Numbered from the stretch's first letter, positions 1 through 7,820 are shown. The stretch is DNA of 7,820 bases from a bacterium (GCA_905221115.1 CAJNBX010000023.1:1-7820), one strand, 5' to 3'. Made by a program: numbers and translations. Notes: generated by a model not told the origin, from the sequence alone.

Positions 1-396
1 AGCCTCGCATCTCTACAAGCAGTTGAAACTCGTTTGAGCCAAATCACATCAACGACTTCAAGTTTGGTGGATACAACGACAACAGCTGCCGTAGCGACTA
101 CTGTATCTGCTGAGAGCAACAAGAAAGCGCAAGAAGACCGCAAACGTCTATCTAAAATCTCAGCGACTATGGGTGAATACCTCGCTAAGTCTATCGGTCT
201 GCCAAATACAGAAGCAGCGGTTGCTAAGGTGAATGCTGCTGTAACAGCTATCGAAGAAGCATTGAAAACTCCAAATGCTGACTTGACAGATGTTATCAAG
301 CAAGCTACATCTGCGCAAAACTCAATCGTCAACGCTGTGCTACGTGCCCACAATGGTAAACGTAGCCATCTCAATGGTAAGCAAATGGCGCGGGGA
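1..396 (+). other. N-terminal Ser/Thr/Ala-rich and probably helical segment of the adhesin
   Basis: Residues 1-40 are rich in Ser, Thr and Ala, with a run of four Thr at 25-28. They could be the tail of a short first serine-rich region, as SRR adhesins often have one before the binding region. Residues 41-115 change to a charged, Ala/Lys/Glu-rich pattern with little Gly or Pro and regular hydrophobic spacing (around KISATMGEYLAKSIG at 52-66 and AAVTAIEEALK at 79-89). This predicts two or three alpha helices. The segment ends in a basic stretch (R115, K120, R121, K127, R131) and then gives way to beta-type sequence. It probably links the secretion/SRR1 part to the first folded adhesin domain. 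The helix assignment is from residue pattern only, and I cannot name a domain family with confidence. Confidence 0.6.
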
Positions 397-3300
397 GTGC
401 ATTTGCTAGCTCGTAACCCACAGCTCGGAAGTAATGCTATTAACCATTTTGTAGAGGATCGTGGTAACGGGGAAAAGGTAACCTACTTGACTTCTGGTGA
501 GAGTGACAGTGTGAAGGCTCGTGTCGAACACGAGACCTTTATGAAAGCCACTCCTAAGTTTGATAGCAACGGGAAAGTAACGTCTATCGTCTGGACAGTC
601 ATGACCAACCCTGCCCAAACAATGAATAGAACGCAAAATACGCAGTGGTTCCAGATTCCAACTGAAGTCAATATGCCGACTGAAATCTATAGAACGACAT
701 ATACTAGACGAGTGACAGGACAAGCGAATGCTGATTTTGCAAATCTGCCTGTATCTAATAATCCTGCAGAATTCCCTACTGAGTATAAAAATAATGACAG
801 AAATGGTTCTGTCGAAGTAATCCGTAATTTTGACAAGGTTTCGCTTAATAATGGAGACCAGCAATATAACCTGCTCAAAAAGGTTGCCGCTTACAGTACA
901 CAGAGTTGGGGAGGAGTTTACAAAACTCTTTGGGAACAACATGTTAAAGACAAGATTATCTGGAGCAATGATCCTAGAACGATATATAAGCACGTTGATG
1001 TAGGGGATTCAGGACGTGTTTCTGTGATGCGTTTTGAAACAACGGTTCCTACCAATGTTACAAATGCTCAGTTGAGAGATATGACCTTCCTCTATGGTCA
1101 GGGGACACAAGCCACATCTTGGGCAGGTTCTGCAGCTCATAAGAACCCATTGAAATTGACAGTGCAGCAGGCCTATCCGTTTGTAGCACGTGATGGTGGA
1201 ACATATATCGTAAATCAGGTTGATGCACCATATAATACATCTGAGTTTAATAAGGCTGGATTGAAATGGTGGTACTCAAATAATGATCCAAACCAAGCCT
1301 ATGTTGACCCTAACCAGTACTTAGTACATCCAGGTACCCAAGACTTTTCTGGTAAAAAAGGACCAGATGGCACTAAGATAGAGTTTTATCAGGGAAATAA
1401 CCTTGTTGCAAAAAATCAAATTGGTCGTACTCCGGGAGTCTTTGAATACAACATCCGTCGTGTCTTCCCTAATAATGAAGGAACGCTAAATACACCAGTT
1501 AAGTTTGTTGTAAAACCAAAAACTCCAGAAATCACAACAACTTTACAAGAAAACGTATCGTCTCAAACCATCACGGTAGCAAATGCAACTCCAAACAAAA
1601 AAGTTGAACTTTATAAAAATAATACCTTACTAACGAGCACTACTGCCAATGCGCAAGGGGTTGCTACCTTTAGCAATGTCCAAATGGCAAATAATGATAG
1701 CTTTAAGGCTAAGGTGAAAATTGAGAACCAACCTTCTTATATTGAAAAAAATACAACGAAGAATTATGTAGAATCTGAGTTTAGTAATACCGTCACAGCT
1801 CGCTTTACAGATACAGAAAAGCCAAAGATTACGACAATCGTAGCAAACAAGGGTGCTAAGGTAGATACTGCTAATCCTCGTAAGATTCTCGTTTATCGTG
1901 AAGAAGAGATTGATGTCGATATCAAGTTGACGGATAACCTTAAACGACTAGATAAGATCAAAGTTCGTGACAATGACGGGAATGCAACAGCTCCTAGTGG
2001 CAAATTTGAGACAAATGATATTGTTGACAATTCAAAACAAACAGTGATGAATTTCACAACAAATCAAAACAGACTTGGTCAAGAAAATAATGCAACAGCT
2101 ACACAACCAAGTGTTGTGAAATTGACCGGTCATGTCGGAAAAGCCTATACAGGTAATTCAGGTTCATGGACTCGTTATGTAGCAGGTTATGACCACGTTG
2201 GTTTGACAAATGATGATGGTACGAAAAATGATAGCAATGCTGCCAAAATCATAGTTGAATACCGTGCGCAAGCAGAGAAGTACGTACCAACAGCTGCTAC
2301 TCAAAACGTAGATATTAAAGCAGATGGTCGTGTTCGTTTTGATAATCCTGAAACTTATATCGCCAACCGTTCAAGTCTCCCAACTAACGGAACAACAGCT
2401 GGGACTAAGACAACCTATGCTTGGGCTGATGCAGAACCAACAAACTGGACAGCAGGTCAACATACACGTGATATTATAGTTACTTACCCAGATGGTTCAA
2501 CAGATAGAGTTACAGTACCGTTTAACGCTCGTGATAATATTGCACCGAATGTAACAGTTCAAGGAAAAACTCTTTCTACAACTCGTCCTACTGAATCGGA
2601 TGCACCGCTCTTTACAGTCTTTCGTGGCGCTACCTTTAACCCAATCGTTAAAGCTTGGGATAACTCAGGTAAGTTGACTAAATTGCAGGTCAGAAATCTA
2701 CCAGGTGGTGTGACATCAGGAAGCTTTACAGAGCAAACTGGTAGAACAGAAAGCAACCAGTATTCTGGACGTCTGATTAATGGAACAGTAAATGATAACC
2801 AAACGCTTGGCACTCACATAGCTGAAGTTGTCGTATCGGATGGAACAACTGAAGTAACTCGTTACATGAAGTACCGTATTGTTGATGTTGTTCCTAAAAA
2901 CTTGGACGCTAATGGTGAAGTCTATAAAAACATGGGTGATAAGCTTGGAGATGCCCACTACTATATTGGAACGACAAGCAATGGTAACCTAGAGGATGAT
3001 AAATACTTCCCAGGTGGAATGAACTTCGATAAGTGGAAAAATGCTCAAAGGGGAGATGCTACTAGAGAAGACTTAATTAATACAAACCCTGGTAAATGGA
3101 CTTACAATGCTATCGCTACCTTCCCTGATGATACAAAGGATGAAGCGAGTACAACTCGAACAACCTTTACACCGAGTGAACGAGAAGTTCGAGTTGGATT
3201 TGTATTAAAACCAAGTAGACCAGATATTACTCCTCTCCTAAACGGTGATGTGACTGTTGCCCCTAAAACATCTGAGAGCACAGTTAATCGAATGGAAGTT

Positions 3301-6300
3301 ACCTACACACCAACAGGTTCTTCAACGAACAAGACCTTGATTGCTAGAAAAGCGTCAAATGGTACCTGGTCCTTGAATGAAACGCCAGCAGGTGTGACAA
3401 TTAATCCTTCAACTGGTGTCGTAAGTCTCCCAGAGAGAGTGACCAAGGATGGTTCAACGCTTAGTGCATTCACTTATACGTCGGATAATCGTGCTAGTGA
3501 TGAATCCTCAACTCGTTTGGTAGTAGATAAAGAAGCTCCAGTTATCACAGCGACAAATGGTACTGCTACAACAGGTGAGCACGTGGATATTCCATTGACA
3601 GTTGTGGATACGGGTGTTGGTCTTGCCGATACAAATGGTGTTGTGATTACAGGTCTTCCTGCAGGTTTGAGCTATTCAAGTGGTAAAATCACAGGTACAA
3701 CAACAGCTCCGGCGGGTAGTTATCCAGTAACAATCGTTGCTAAAGATAAACTAGGAAACTCAAATGCTAAGAATCCGACAAGGATTACCATCACTGTTCA
3801 AAACCAAGCTAGCAAGTACAATGTCACAACTAAGAACAATGGTAACTTCTATGCGGTTCAAGATGAAGCTGTTGCGAACTTAATTCCGAGAGACTTTGTC
3901 AATGGTACTATTCCAGAAACAGCTAAAGTCACATGGAAAACAGCACCAACGACAGGTGATGTTGGTTCAGGGAAAACAGCAGTCCTTACCATCACTTACC
4001 CAGATCGTTCAACAAAAGACTTGACCTACACTTACCAAGTCTATCCAAAACTAGAAACTAAGACAAATAACAGTCAAACAGGTAACTTCCATGCCTTCAA
4101 GAACTATAACCGTATTGGTGGACATACTTCAGTTTATACAAATATGGGGGTTAACACAGGTTTCAACAACCCTGATATTCCTATGAAATGGGAGTACTCA
4201 TACCGCCTAAACAATGAGGGTGCTGAACGTAAGTCTACAGGAAACAATCCAACCTTTAGTTCAGTTTGGCATACAGAAGATAAAGATCCTGAAAACCAAA
4301 CACACAAGACAAGATACACATTGAATGCTACCTATCCAACTGGTCGTTTCGGTGCAGTATCTGCAGACAATCCTGCCTTGACAACTTCAACGCAATGGGA
4401 TTATGCCGTTTATGAGTATACTAAAGCAAAAGATGTGTTTGAAACAACCCAAGGAGATCTTGCTGGTCTGGGTTCAATAGTGGAAACACCAAAAGATGCT
4501 ACAAAACCTACAGATGGTCGTACAGAGGTACCAGAGGGTACGACATTCGTGTGGCACAATGGAGAAAAACCAGATAACACAACTGTTGCAAATCCTGGTT
4601 TTTCTATCCATCGAATAAGTATGACATTGCCGGGTGACTCAAGTAATACAGTGCATACACTTCCAGTAGATAGAGAAGTGAAGGTTCTAGTGAAAGTCAA
4701 TCCTAAGACACCGGTTATCGTAGAAAATACAATCTCTGAAAAAGGTGGTTTGCCAAATCAATCTATTCAGATTAATAATGTTGTTCCAGGTGCAACAGTT
4801 AACCTTACAATTGCTGGTAAAACAATCACTAAGACAGCTGGACCTAACGCTACAAGTGTAACCTTTGATGCTACTGACTTACAACCAGTCTATGCAGCTA
4901 ATAATGGTCTTCTTCCTGTAGGGGATATCACTGTTAATCAGGCAGTTACACGTCGTGATCCTAGCGATAATACAGATAAGGTATTGACCTCTGCAACAGC
5001 AACTGGAACGATTACTCGTGAAACGGAAGCTCCAGTAGCTCAGGATACAGTTGTAGAAGTCTGGGATGAAAAGACGAAAACATGGAATGCTGTACCGAAG
5101 TCTACAGATGCAAGTGGTCTCGTGACACATACCTTCTATGCAGGTGATAAACTCCGCTTTACAACCAAGTTCACAGATAACAGTAGTAAGATTGCGAATA
5201 CTGTCGTAAGACAAGGTTCAAACACAGCATCAGCAACAGATAACGTCCTACATAGTACTTGGGGAATTGCTAATCCAAATAATATTACAACAGTTACACC
5301 AGCTACGGCAACATCACCGGCAACAGTTGTACAAGAAGGAACAATTAAGGCTGATCTTCAACATACTGAAGGTCAACACGTTACTCGTGCCATTGTCGCA
5401 GAAGATGTAGTTGGAAACCGTTCTGAGGGAAGCCGCTTCCGTCTGAAACAAGGTAAATTGGCTGAGAAATACCCAGGTGTAGATCCAACGACTAAGTTTG
5501 TCGTTGCAGATGCAGCAAACTTGACGCCAGAAGAAAAAGCGCAAGTACTTGCAGCGATTAAGGCAGCTAACCCACAAACAGATAGAAAAATTACAAACTA
5601 CACTCAAAATGAAAATGGTTCTGTAACCATTACTTATGCAGATGGTACGACAAATACAGTTCAACCAAACGTTAAGTATGGTGTAGAAAAAGTTTCTGAT
5701 AGATTCTATGCTATTAGTGATGAAACATTGGCAAACTTGGATCTAAGAAAATTTGTACGTGGAGTAGGAAATAAAGCCTTACCTGATAATACGCAAGTCA
5801 CTTGGAAAACAGGAAGTGAGCCAACGTTTGATGCGCTTGGAGAACGTACAGCAACCTTATTGGTGACACATCCAGACGGAACAACGGATGAAATTCCTTA
5901 TAATTACACAATTTATCCAAAAGTTGAGACGCATACAAATAACGGTTTGACAGGTGAGTTTGAAATCAATAAAGGCTGGAACCACATGGGTGGACATACT
6001 CAAGTTTATACAAACTTGAATGATCCTGCCTTCCCTTCAGGAACAAACTGGTCTTATCGTTACAACACAGAACAGGGTGCTACAGAAACAACGGCTAATA
6101 GACCAACCTTTAGTGCAATTTGGAATAATGATAAATTAGGTAAAGAAACTTATACTGTAAAAGCGACATACGGTGTCAGTCGTTTTGGAACTATTACACC
6201 AGAAAACACAGTGCTTTCTAGTGAGGTTTCCTTTAACTACACTGTATTAGAATATACTGCTAAGCAGGTATTTGAAACAACAGTTGGTGACACAGCCCCT

Positions 6301-7820
6301 CTTGCAAGCATTATTGCCAATGCCAAGGAAGCTGTTAAGCCAGTTGATGGAAGTCCAGAAGCTCTTGCTCCTACTGGATTTGCATGGAATACTAATCAAA
6401 CTCCAGATGCAGCAGCGGTGGCGAATCCGGGTTATGTGACAAGAAATGTCAAGATGACTTTGAGAGATTCTAGTGGTAAAACAAGAGATATTAATATCCC
6501 TGTAACTATCAAAGTCAACCTAACAACACCACAAATTGCAGATGATCAAGTAACAAATACAGGTGGTCTTCCAAACCGTGGTATTACTGTGACAAATGTG
6601 ACACCAGGTGCAACAGTAACCTTGAGAATAGGAAGTAAGGAAATTCCGAAGACAGTGCCAGCTGGTGCTACAAGTGTCGCATTTGAAGCGACTGAATTAG
6701 CAGATGATAACGGTTTGCTTCCAACAGGAAATGTAACGGTTACACAAACTAAAGTCGTTACAAATCCTGAAGGAAATCCAGAGACCCTTAGCACATCAAC
6801 GACTAAAGCAATTACTGCGGAAAACGAAAAACCAAAAGTAGAAGTTGTTCTGCAAGTGAAAGATGCGAAAGGTAACTGGGTTGAACAATCTAAGAAAGCT
6901 GTTCGTGATAATGCTGCTGACGAAGAAAGACGTTCTGCTCAAGGATATGAACTTTACGCCGGGGATGAATATCGCTTTGTTGTGAAAGCTACGGATAACA
7001 GTGGTAAGGTTCGTAGTCTAGAAGTATGGGATGGTCGTACTGTCCAAGATAACATGACAACACGTAATCATAATTCTAATGGAACGATTAACAATCCCCC
7101 TGCTGGAGTTCCGATAACAGCTACTGCTACGGATCCAGCTACGTTGACAATTAATGGTAAGTACAACGAAAACCAACCCTATTTACCAGGTAATCTTTGG
7201 ACGCGTCAGATTCGTACAAAAGACTTTTCTGAAAATACGAATAATGACACTATATTTAAGGTTGTTCAAGGGAAATTAAGTGAAAAATTCCCAGGTAAAG
7301 CGCCAGCGACAGTTCAAGTAAGCAATGCGACAACTCCATCAGCAGATGATAAACAAAAGATTCTTGATGCGGTGAAGGGTTCAAATCCACAAGAAGATAA
7401 TCGTATTAGTGGTTATGCCTTTGAAGATAATGGTGCTGTATCAAATGGTAAAGTAAAAGTAGCTATTACTTACAAAGATGGTACATCGAACGTAGTAGAA
7501 GTACCAGTATCGGATTCTGTACATAAATCTGAACAAGCATCTACATCAGCAAGCACAAGTGCGGTAGCCTCTACATCAGCAAGTACTAGCGCAGTAGCAT
7601 CTACCTCAGCAAGTACTAGCGCAGTAGCCTCTACTTCAGCAAGTACTAGCGCAGTAGCCTCTACATCAGCAAGTACTAGCGCTGTAGCGTCTACATCAGC
7701 AAGCACAAGCGCAGTAGCATCTACATCAGCAAGCACAAGCGCAGTAGCCTCTACATCAGCAAGCACAAGCGCAGTAGCCTCTACATCAGCGTCAACAAGT
7801 GCCGTAGCGTCTACATCAGC
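1..7820 (+). CDS. Giant serine-rich-repeat, multi-domain cell-surface adhesin (internal fragment, both ends missing)
   Basis: Frame +1 is open across all 2606 complete codons with no stop, so this is the middle of a single very large gene. The protein reads as an extracellular streptococcal adhesin: a Ser/Thr/Ala-rich then helical N-terminal stretch, a unique beta-rich region, many Ig-like, Rib/YPDG and putative-Ig modules (residues about 476-2503) and the beginning of a serine-rich repeat of A-V-A-S-T-S-A-S-T-S decamers (from 2513). I found no Cys codon, which is typical of secreted Gram-positive surface proteins. No signal peptide or LPXTG anchor is visible because the ends are cut off. Proteins of this build are exported, often O-glycosylated on the SRR by a linked glycosyltransferase set, and attached to peptidoglycan by sortase. 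They bind host glycans, matrix proteins or other bacteria. Known family: PsrP/GspB/Fap1-like SRR glycoproteins or other YPDG/Rib LPXTG proteins. Inferred: accessory-Sec export. No ligand can be assigned from sequence, and I do not recognise a specific gene name. Confidence 0.93.
397..1425 (+). other. N-terminal beta-rich region of unrecognised family, candidate ligand-binding region
   Basis: Residues 133-475 do not match the repeat modules found further on. The stretch is rich in aromatic residues compared with the later stalk (for example W200, W207, W303, W308, W321, Y392, W423, W424) and in Asn, Asp, Gln and Thr, with alternating hydrophobic residues typical of beta strands. Its position between the N-terminal helical segment and the repetitive stalk is where SRR and other LPXTG adhesins carry their binding region, and exposed aromatics are common in glycan-binding pockets. 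Only position and composition support a binding role. No catalytic or lectin signature is visible. The C-terminal edge, from about residue 440, grades into the first degenerate repeat unit, so that boundary is approximate. Confidence 0.5.
1426..2277 (+). repeat. Degenerate upstream relative of the super-repeat (Ig-like modules)
   Basis: Residues 476-759 carry the same landmarks, in the same order, as the middle and later part of the two super-repeats downstream. These are a PG-aromatic start (P478-G479, then EYNIRRVFP), a KPKTPEI linker at 505-511, an Ig-like module in which VANATPNKKVELYKN is equivalent to the later NVVPGATVNL stretch, a TDN motif at 644-646 after VYREEEIDVDIK, and a WTRYVAGYD strand around 724-731. 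Spacing from the KxxTP proline to the TR motif is 216 residues here and 225 in both super-repeats. The segment has probably diverged from the same ancestral unit. Two acidic loops (DNDG at 657-660 and NDDG at 737-740) might bind a cation, but they do not fit a full EF-hand and I do not claim one. Confidence 0.6.
2278..2550 (+). other. Rib/YPDG-type beta domain
   Basis: Residues 760-850 form one module of the Rib/YPDG type. It starts around KYVPTAATQNVDIKADG, has a central SLPTNGTTAGTKTTYAWAD stretch, and ends with the diagnostic strand-turn IIVTYPDGSTDRVTVPF (YPDG at 829-832). Rib-type domains are compact Ig-like folds used as spacers in streptococcal and lactobacillal surface proteins, where copy number sets the length of the stalk. 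It lies between two Ig-like segments. This is the only one of the YPDG-like modules in the window that keeps the canonical four residues; the equivalents in the super-repeats read YPDR and HPDG. Confidence 0.75.
2551..3228 (+). repeat. Second degenerate relative of the super-repeat, with an RGD tripeptide
   Basis: Residues 851-1076 begin with an Ig-like module marked by VFRGATFNPIVKAWDNSGK (872-891) followed by LPGGV. This is the same strand-DNSGK pattern seen at residues 1726-1730 and 2332-2336. After a less conserved part (VVSDGTTEVTRYMKYRIVD and a GDAHYYIG stretch) it ends with NPGKWTYNAIATFPDD (1029-1044) and a KPSRPDI linker at 1070-1076, equivalent to NPGFSIHRISMTLPGD / NPKTPVI and to NPGYVTRNVKMTLRD / LTTPQI in the super-repeats. 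The order of landmarks is a circular shift of the super-repeat, as expected for a chain built by repeated duplication. An RGD tripeptide lies at residues 1017-1019. Confidence 0.55.
3229..3798 (+). other. Pair of putative-Ig (He_PIG-like) modules
   Basis: Residues 1077-1178 contain a module with TPAGVTINPSTGVVSLPE (1128-1145), the 'x-PAGV-x-INPSTGVVS' turn typical of putative-Ig/cadherin-like repeats. Residues 1179-1266 contain a second: APVITATNGTATTG at its start, then ITGLPAGLSYSSGKITGTTT (1216-1235), then the closing strand GSYPVTIVAKDKLGN. The GLPAGLxYxxGxITGTP-like string is the signature of He_PIG domains. These are structural, often calcium-stabilised, spacer modules in bacterial adhesins. 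They sit directly before the first super-repeat and have no counterpart inside it, so they may mark the junction between the divergent upstream part and the regular stalk. The family call is by motif only. Confidence 0.68.
3811..5664 (+). repeat. Super-repeat copy 1 (about 618 residues, multi-domain unit)
   Basis: Residues 1271-1888. Ordered sub-modules are: a Rib-like domain with VTWKT (1310-1314) and YPDR (1333-1336); a beta module starting at GGHTSVYTN (1373-1381) and containing NPTFSSVW; a module with VFETTQGD, TKPTDG and NPGFSIHRI (1531-1539); an Ig-like module opened by the NPKTPVI linker (1567-1573) with GGLPN at 1582-1586; a module with FYAGDKLRF and TDNSSK (1712-1730); a VTRAIVAEDVVGN strand (1794 onward); and a closing small domain with KLAEKYPG (1819-1826), LTPEEKAQVLAAIKAANP and TITYADGTTN. 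Every landmark recurs in the same order in copy 2, at spacings of about 606-624 residues. It probably acts as a rigid stalk segment. Confidence 0.85.
5665..7509 (+). repeat. Super-repeat copy 2 (about 615 residues, multi-domain unit)
   Basis: Residues 1889-2503 repeat copy 1 module by module: VTWKT (1933-1937) and HPDG (1957-1960); GGHTQVYTN (1997-2005) and RPTFSAIW; VFETTVGD, VKPVDG and NPGYVTRNV (2142-2150); the LTTPQI linker; GGLPN (2188-2192); LYAGDEYRF and TDNSGK (2318-2336); WTRQIRTKD (2400 onward); and KLSEKFPG (2425-2432) before TITYKDGTSN-type strands (Y2491). In the 46 residues beginning at GGLPN I count about 27 identities to copy 1 by hand, but other parts are much more divergent, so the duplication is old. 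The copy ends in VEVPVSD, followed at once by a short polar linker and the serine-rich repeat. It is therefore the membrane-proximal stalk unit before the SRR, assuming the usual orientation. Confidence 0.85.
7537..7820 (+). repeat. Serine-rich repeat: 30-bp tandem units encoding A-V-A-S-T-S-A-S-T-S
   Basis: A partial 24-base unit at 7537-7560 is followed by eight complete 30-base units at 7561, 7591, 7621, 7651, 7681, 7711, 7741 and 7771 and a truncated ninth at 7801 that runs off the window. Every complete unit encodes exactly the same decapeptide (four Ser, two Thr, three Ala, one Val), although the DNA differs at many third positions and one serine is spelled tca instead of agc/agt at 7774-7800. 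This is the low-complexity SRR of streptococcal adhesins, usually O-glycosylated with GlcNAc-containing glycans by linked glycosyltransferases and forming an extended stalk through the peptidoglycan. Glycosylation is inferred. The total number of units cannot be known from this window. Confidence 0.95.

Noticed and set aside
406..993. Minus-strand ORF of 195 codons with a Cys- and Ile-rich product
   Set aside because: It overlaps a well-supported plus-strand coding region, its product matches no family I know, and its composition is that of antisense translation of a Thr/Asn-rich gene. The other short ORFs in alternative frames are rejected for the same reason.
1969..2238. DNDG and NDDG acidic loops as EF-hand calcium sites
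   Set aside because: The residues do not complete a 12-position EF-hand loop and no flanking helices are present. Acidic turns are common between strands in Ig-like modules.
6712..6729. LLPTGN resembling a sortase LPXTG motif
   Set aside because: There is no residue between P and T, no following hydrophobic segment or basic tail, and the sequence sits within a conserved Ig-like strand (NGLLPVGD in copy 1). The real anchor should lie beyond the window.
7470..7766. Minus-strand ORF of 98 codons with a repeating LADVxATALV pattern
   Set aside because: It is the reverse complement of the serine-rich repeat. A 30-bp repeat without a minus-strand stop stays open automatically. The predicted start is a GTG inside the repeat with no ribosome-binding context.
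7537..7820. CRISPR-like array with 30-bp periodicity
   Set aside because: Units are directly contiguous with no unique spacers, and they encode an invariant decapeptide in frame. This is a coding tandem repeat.
1..7820. Promoter, terminator, tRNA, rRNA, insertion sequence or phage attachment site
   Set aside because: The window is fully coding on the plus strand. I saw no intergenic DNA and no inverted repeats or RNA-gene signatures that would justify such a call.

Overview
The whole window lies inside one enormous plus-strand gene. Frame +1 is open from base 1 to base 7820 (2606 complete codons plus two bases). I see no stop codon, no start region and no 3' end, so both termini of the protein lie outside the window. 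The product is a Gram-positive cell-surface adhesin. It is Thr-, Asn-, Ala- and Val-rich, built of many beta-sandwich (Ig-like, Rib/YPDG and putative-Ig) modules, and contains no cysteine that I could find. At its C-terminal side it runs into a serine-rich repeat (SRR) of the perfectly regular decapeptide A-V-A-S-T-S-A-S-T-S. Moderately AT-rich DNA, the codon choice and this architecture point to an oral Streptococcus, most likely of the mitis group (S. mitis/oralis/infantis/pneumoniae relatives). The species assignment is inference.

Layout by residue of the visible part: 1-132, Ser/Thr/Ala-rich and then charged, probably helical segment; 133-475, beta-rich N-terminal region with no family I recognise, the best candidate for a ligand-binding part; 476-759, an Ig-like stretch that is a degenerate relative of part of the later repeats; 760-850, a Rib-like domain with a canonical YPDG motif; 851-1076, another degenerate repeat relative, carrying an RGD tripeptide; 1077-1266, two putative-Ig (He_PIG-like) modules; 1271-1888 and 1889-2503, two tandem copies of a super-repeat of roughly 610 residues, each made of the same ordered set of five or six small domains; 2504-2512, a short polar linker; 2513-2606, the start of the SRR, which continues beyond the window.

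Functionally the picture is a long stalk. An N-terminal region is held away from the cell by beta modules, and these sit on a Ser/Thr-rich tract that in related proteins is heavily O-glycosylated and ends in a sortase anchor. Neither the signal peptide nor the LPXTG anchor is in view, so export by the accessory Sec (SecA2/SecY2) system and sortase anchoring are predictions. There is no intergenic DNA, RNA gene, mobile element, promoter or terminator in the window. Other-frame ORFs are shadows of this gene.
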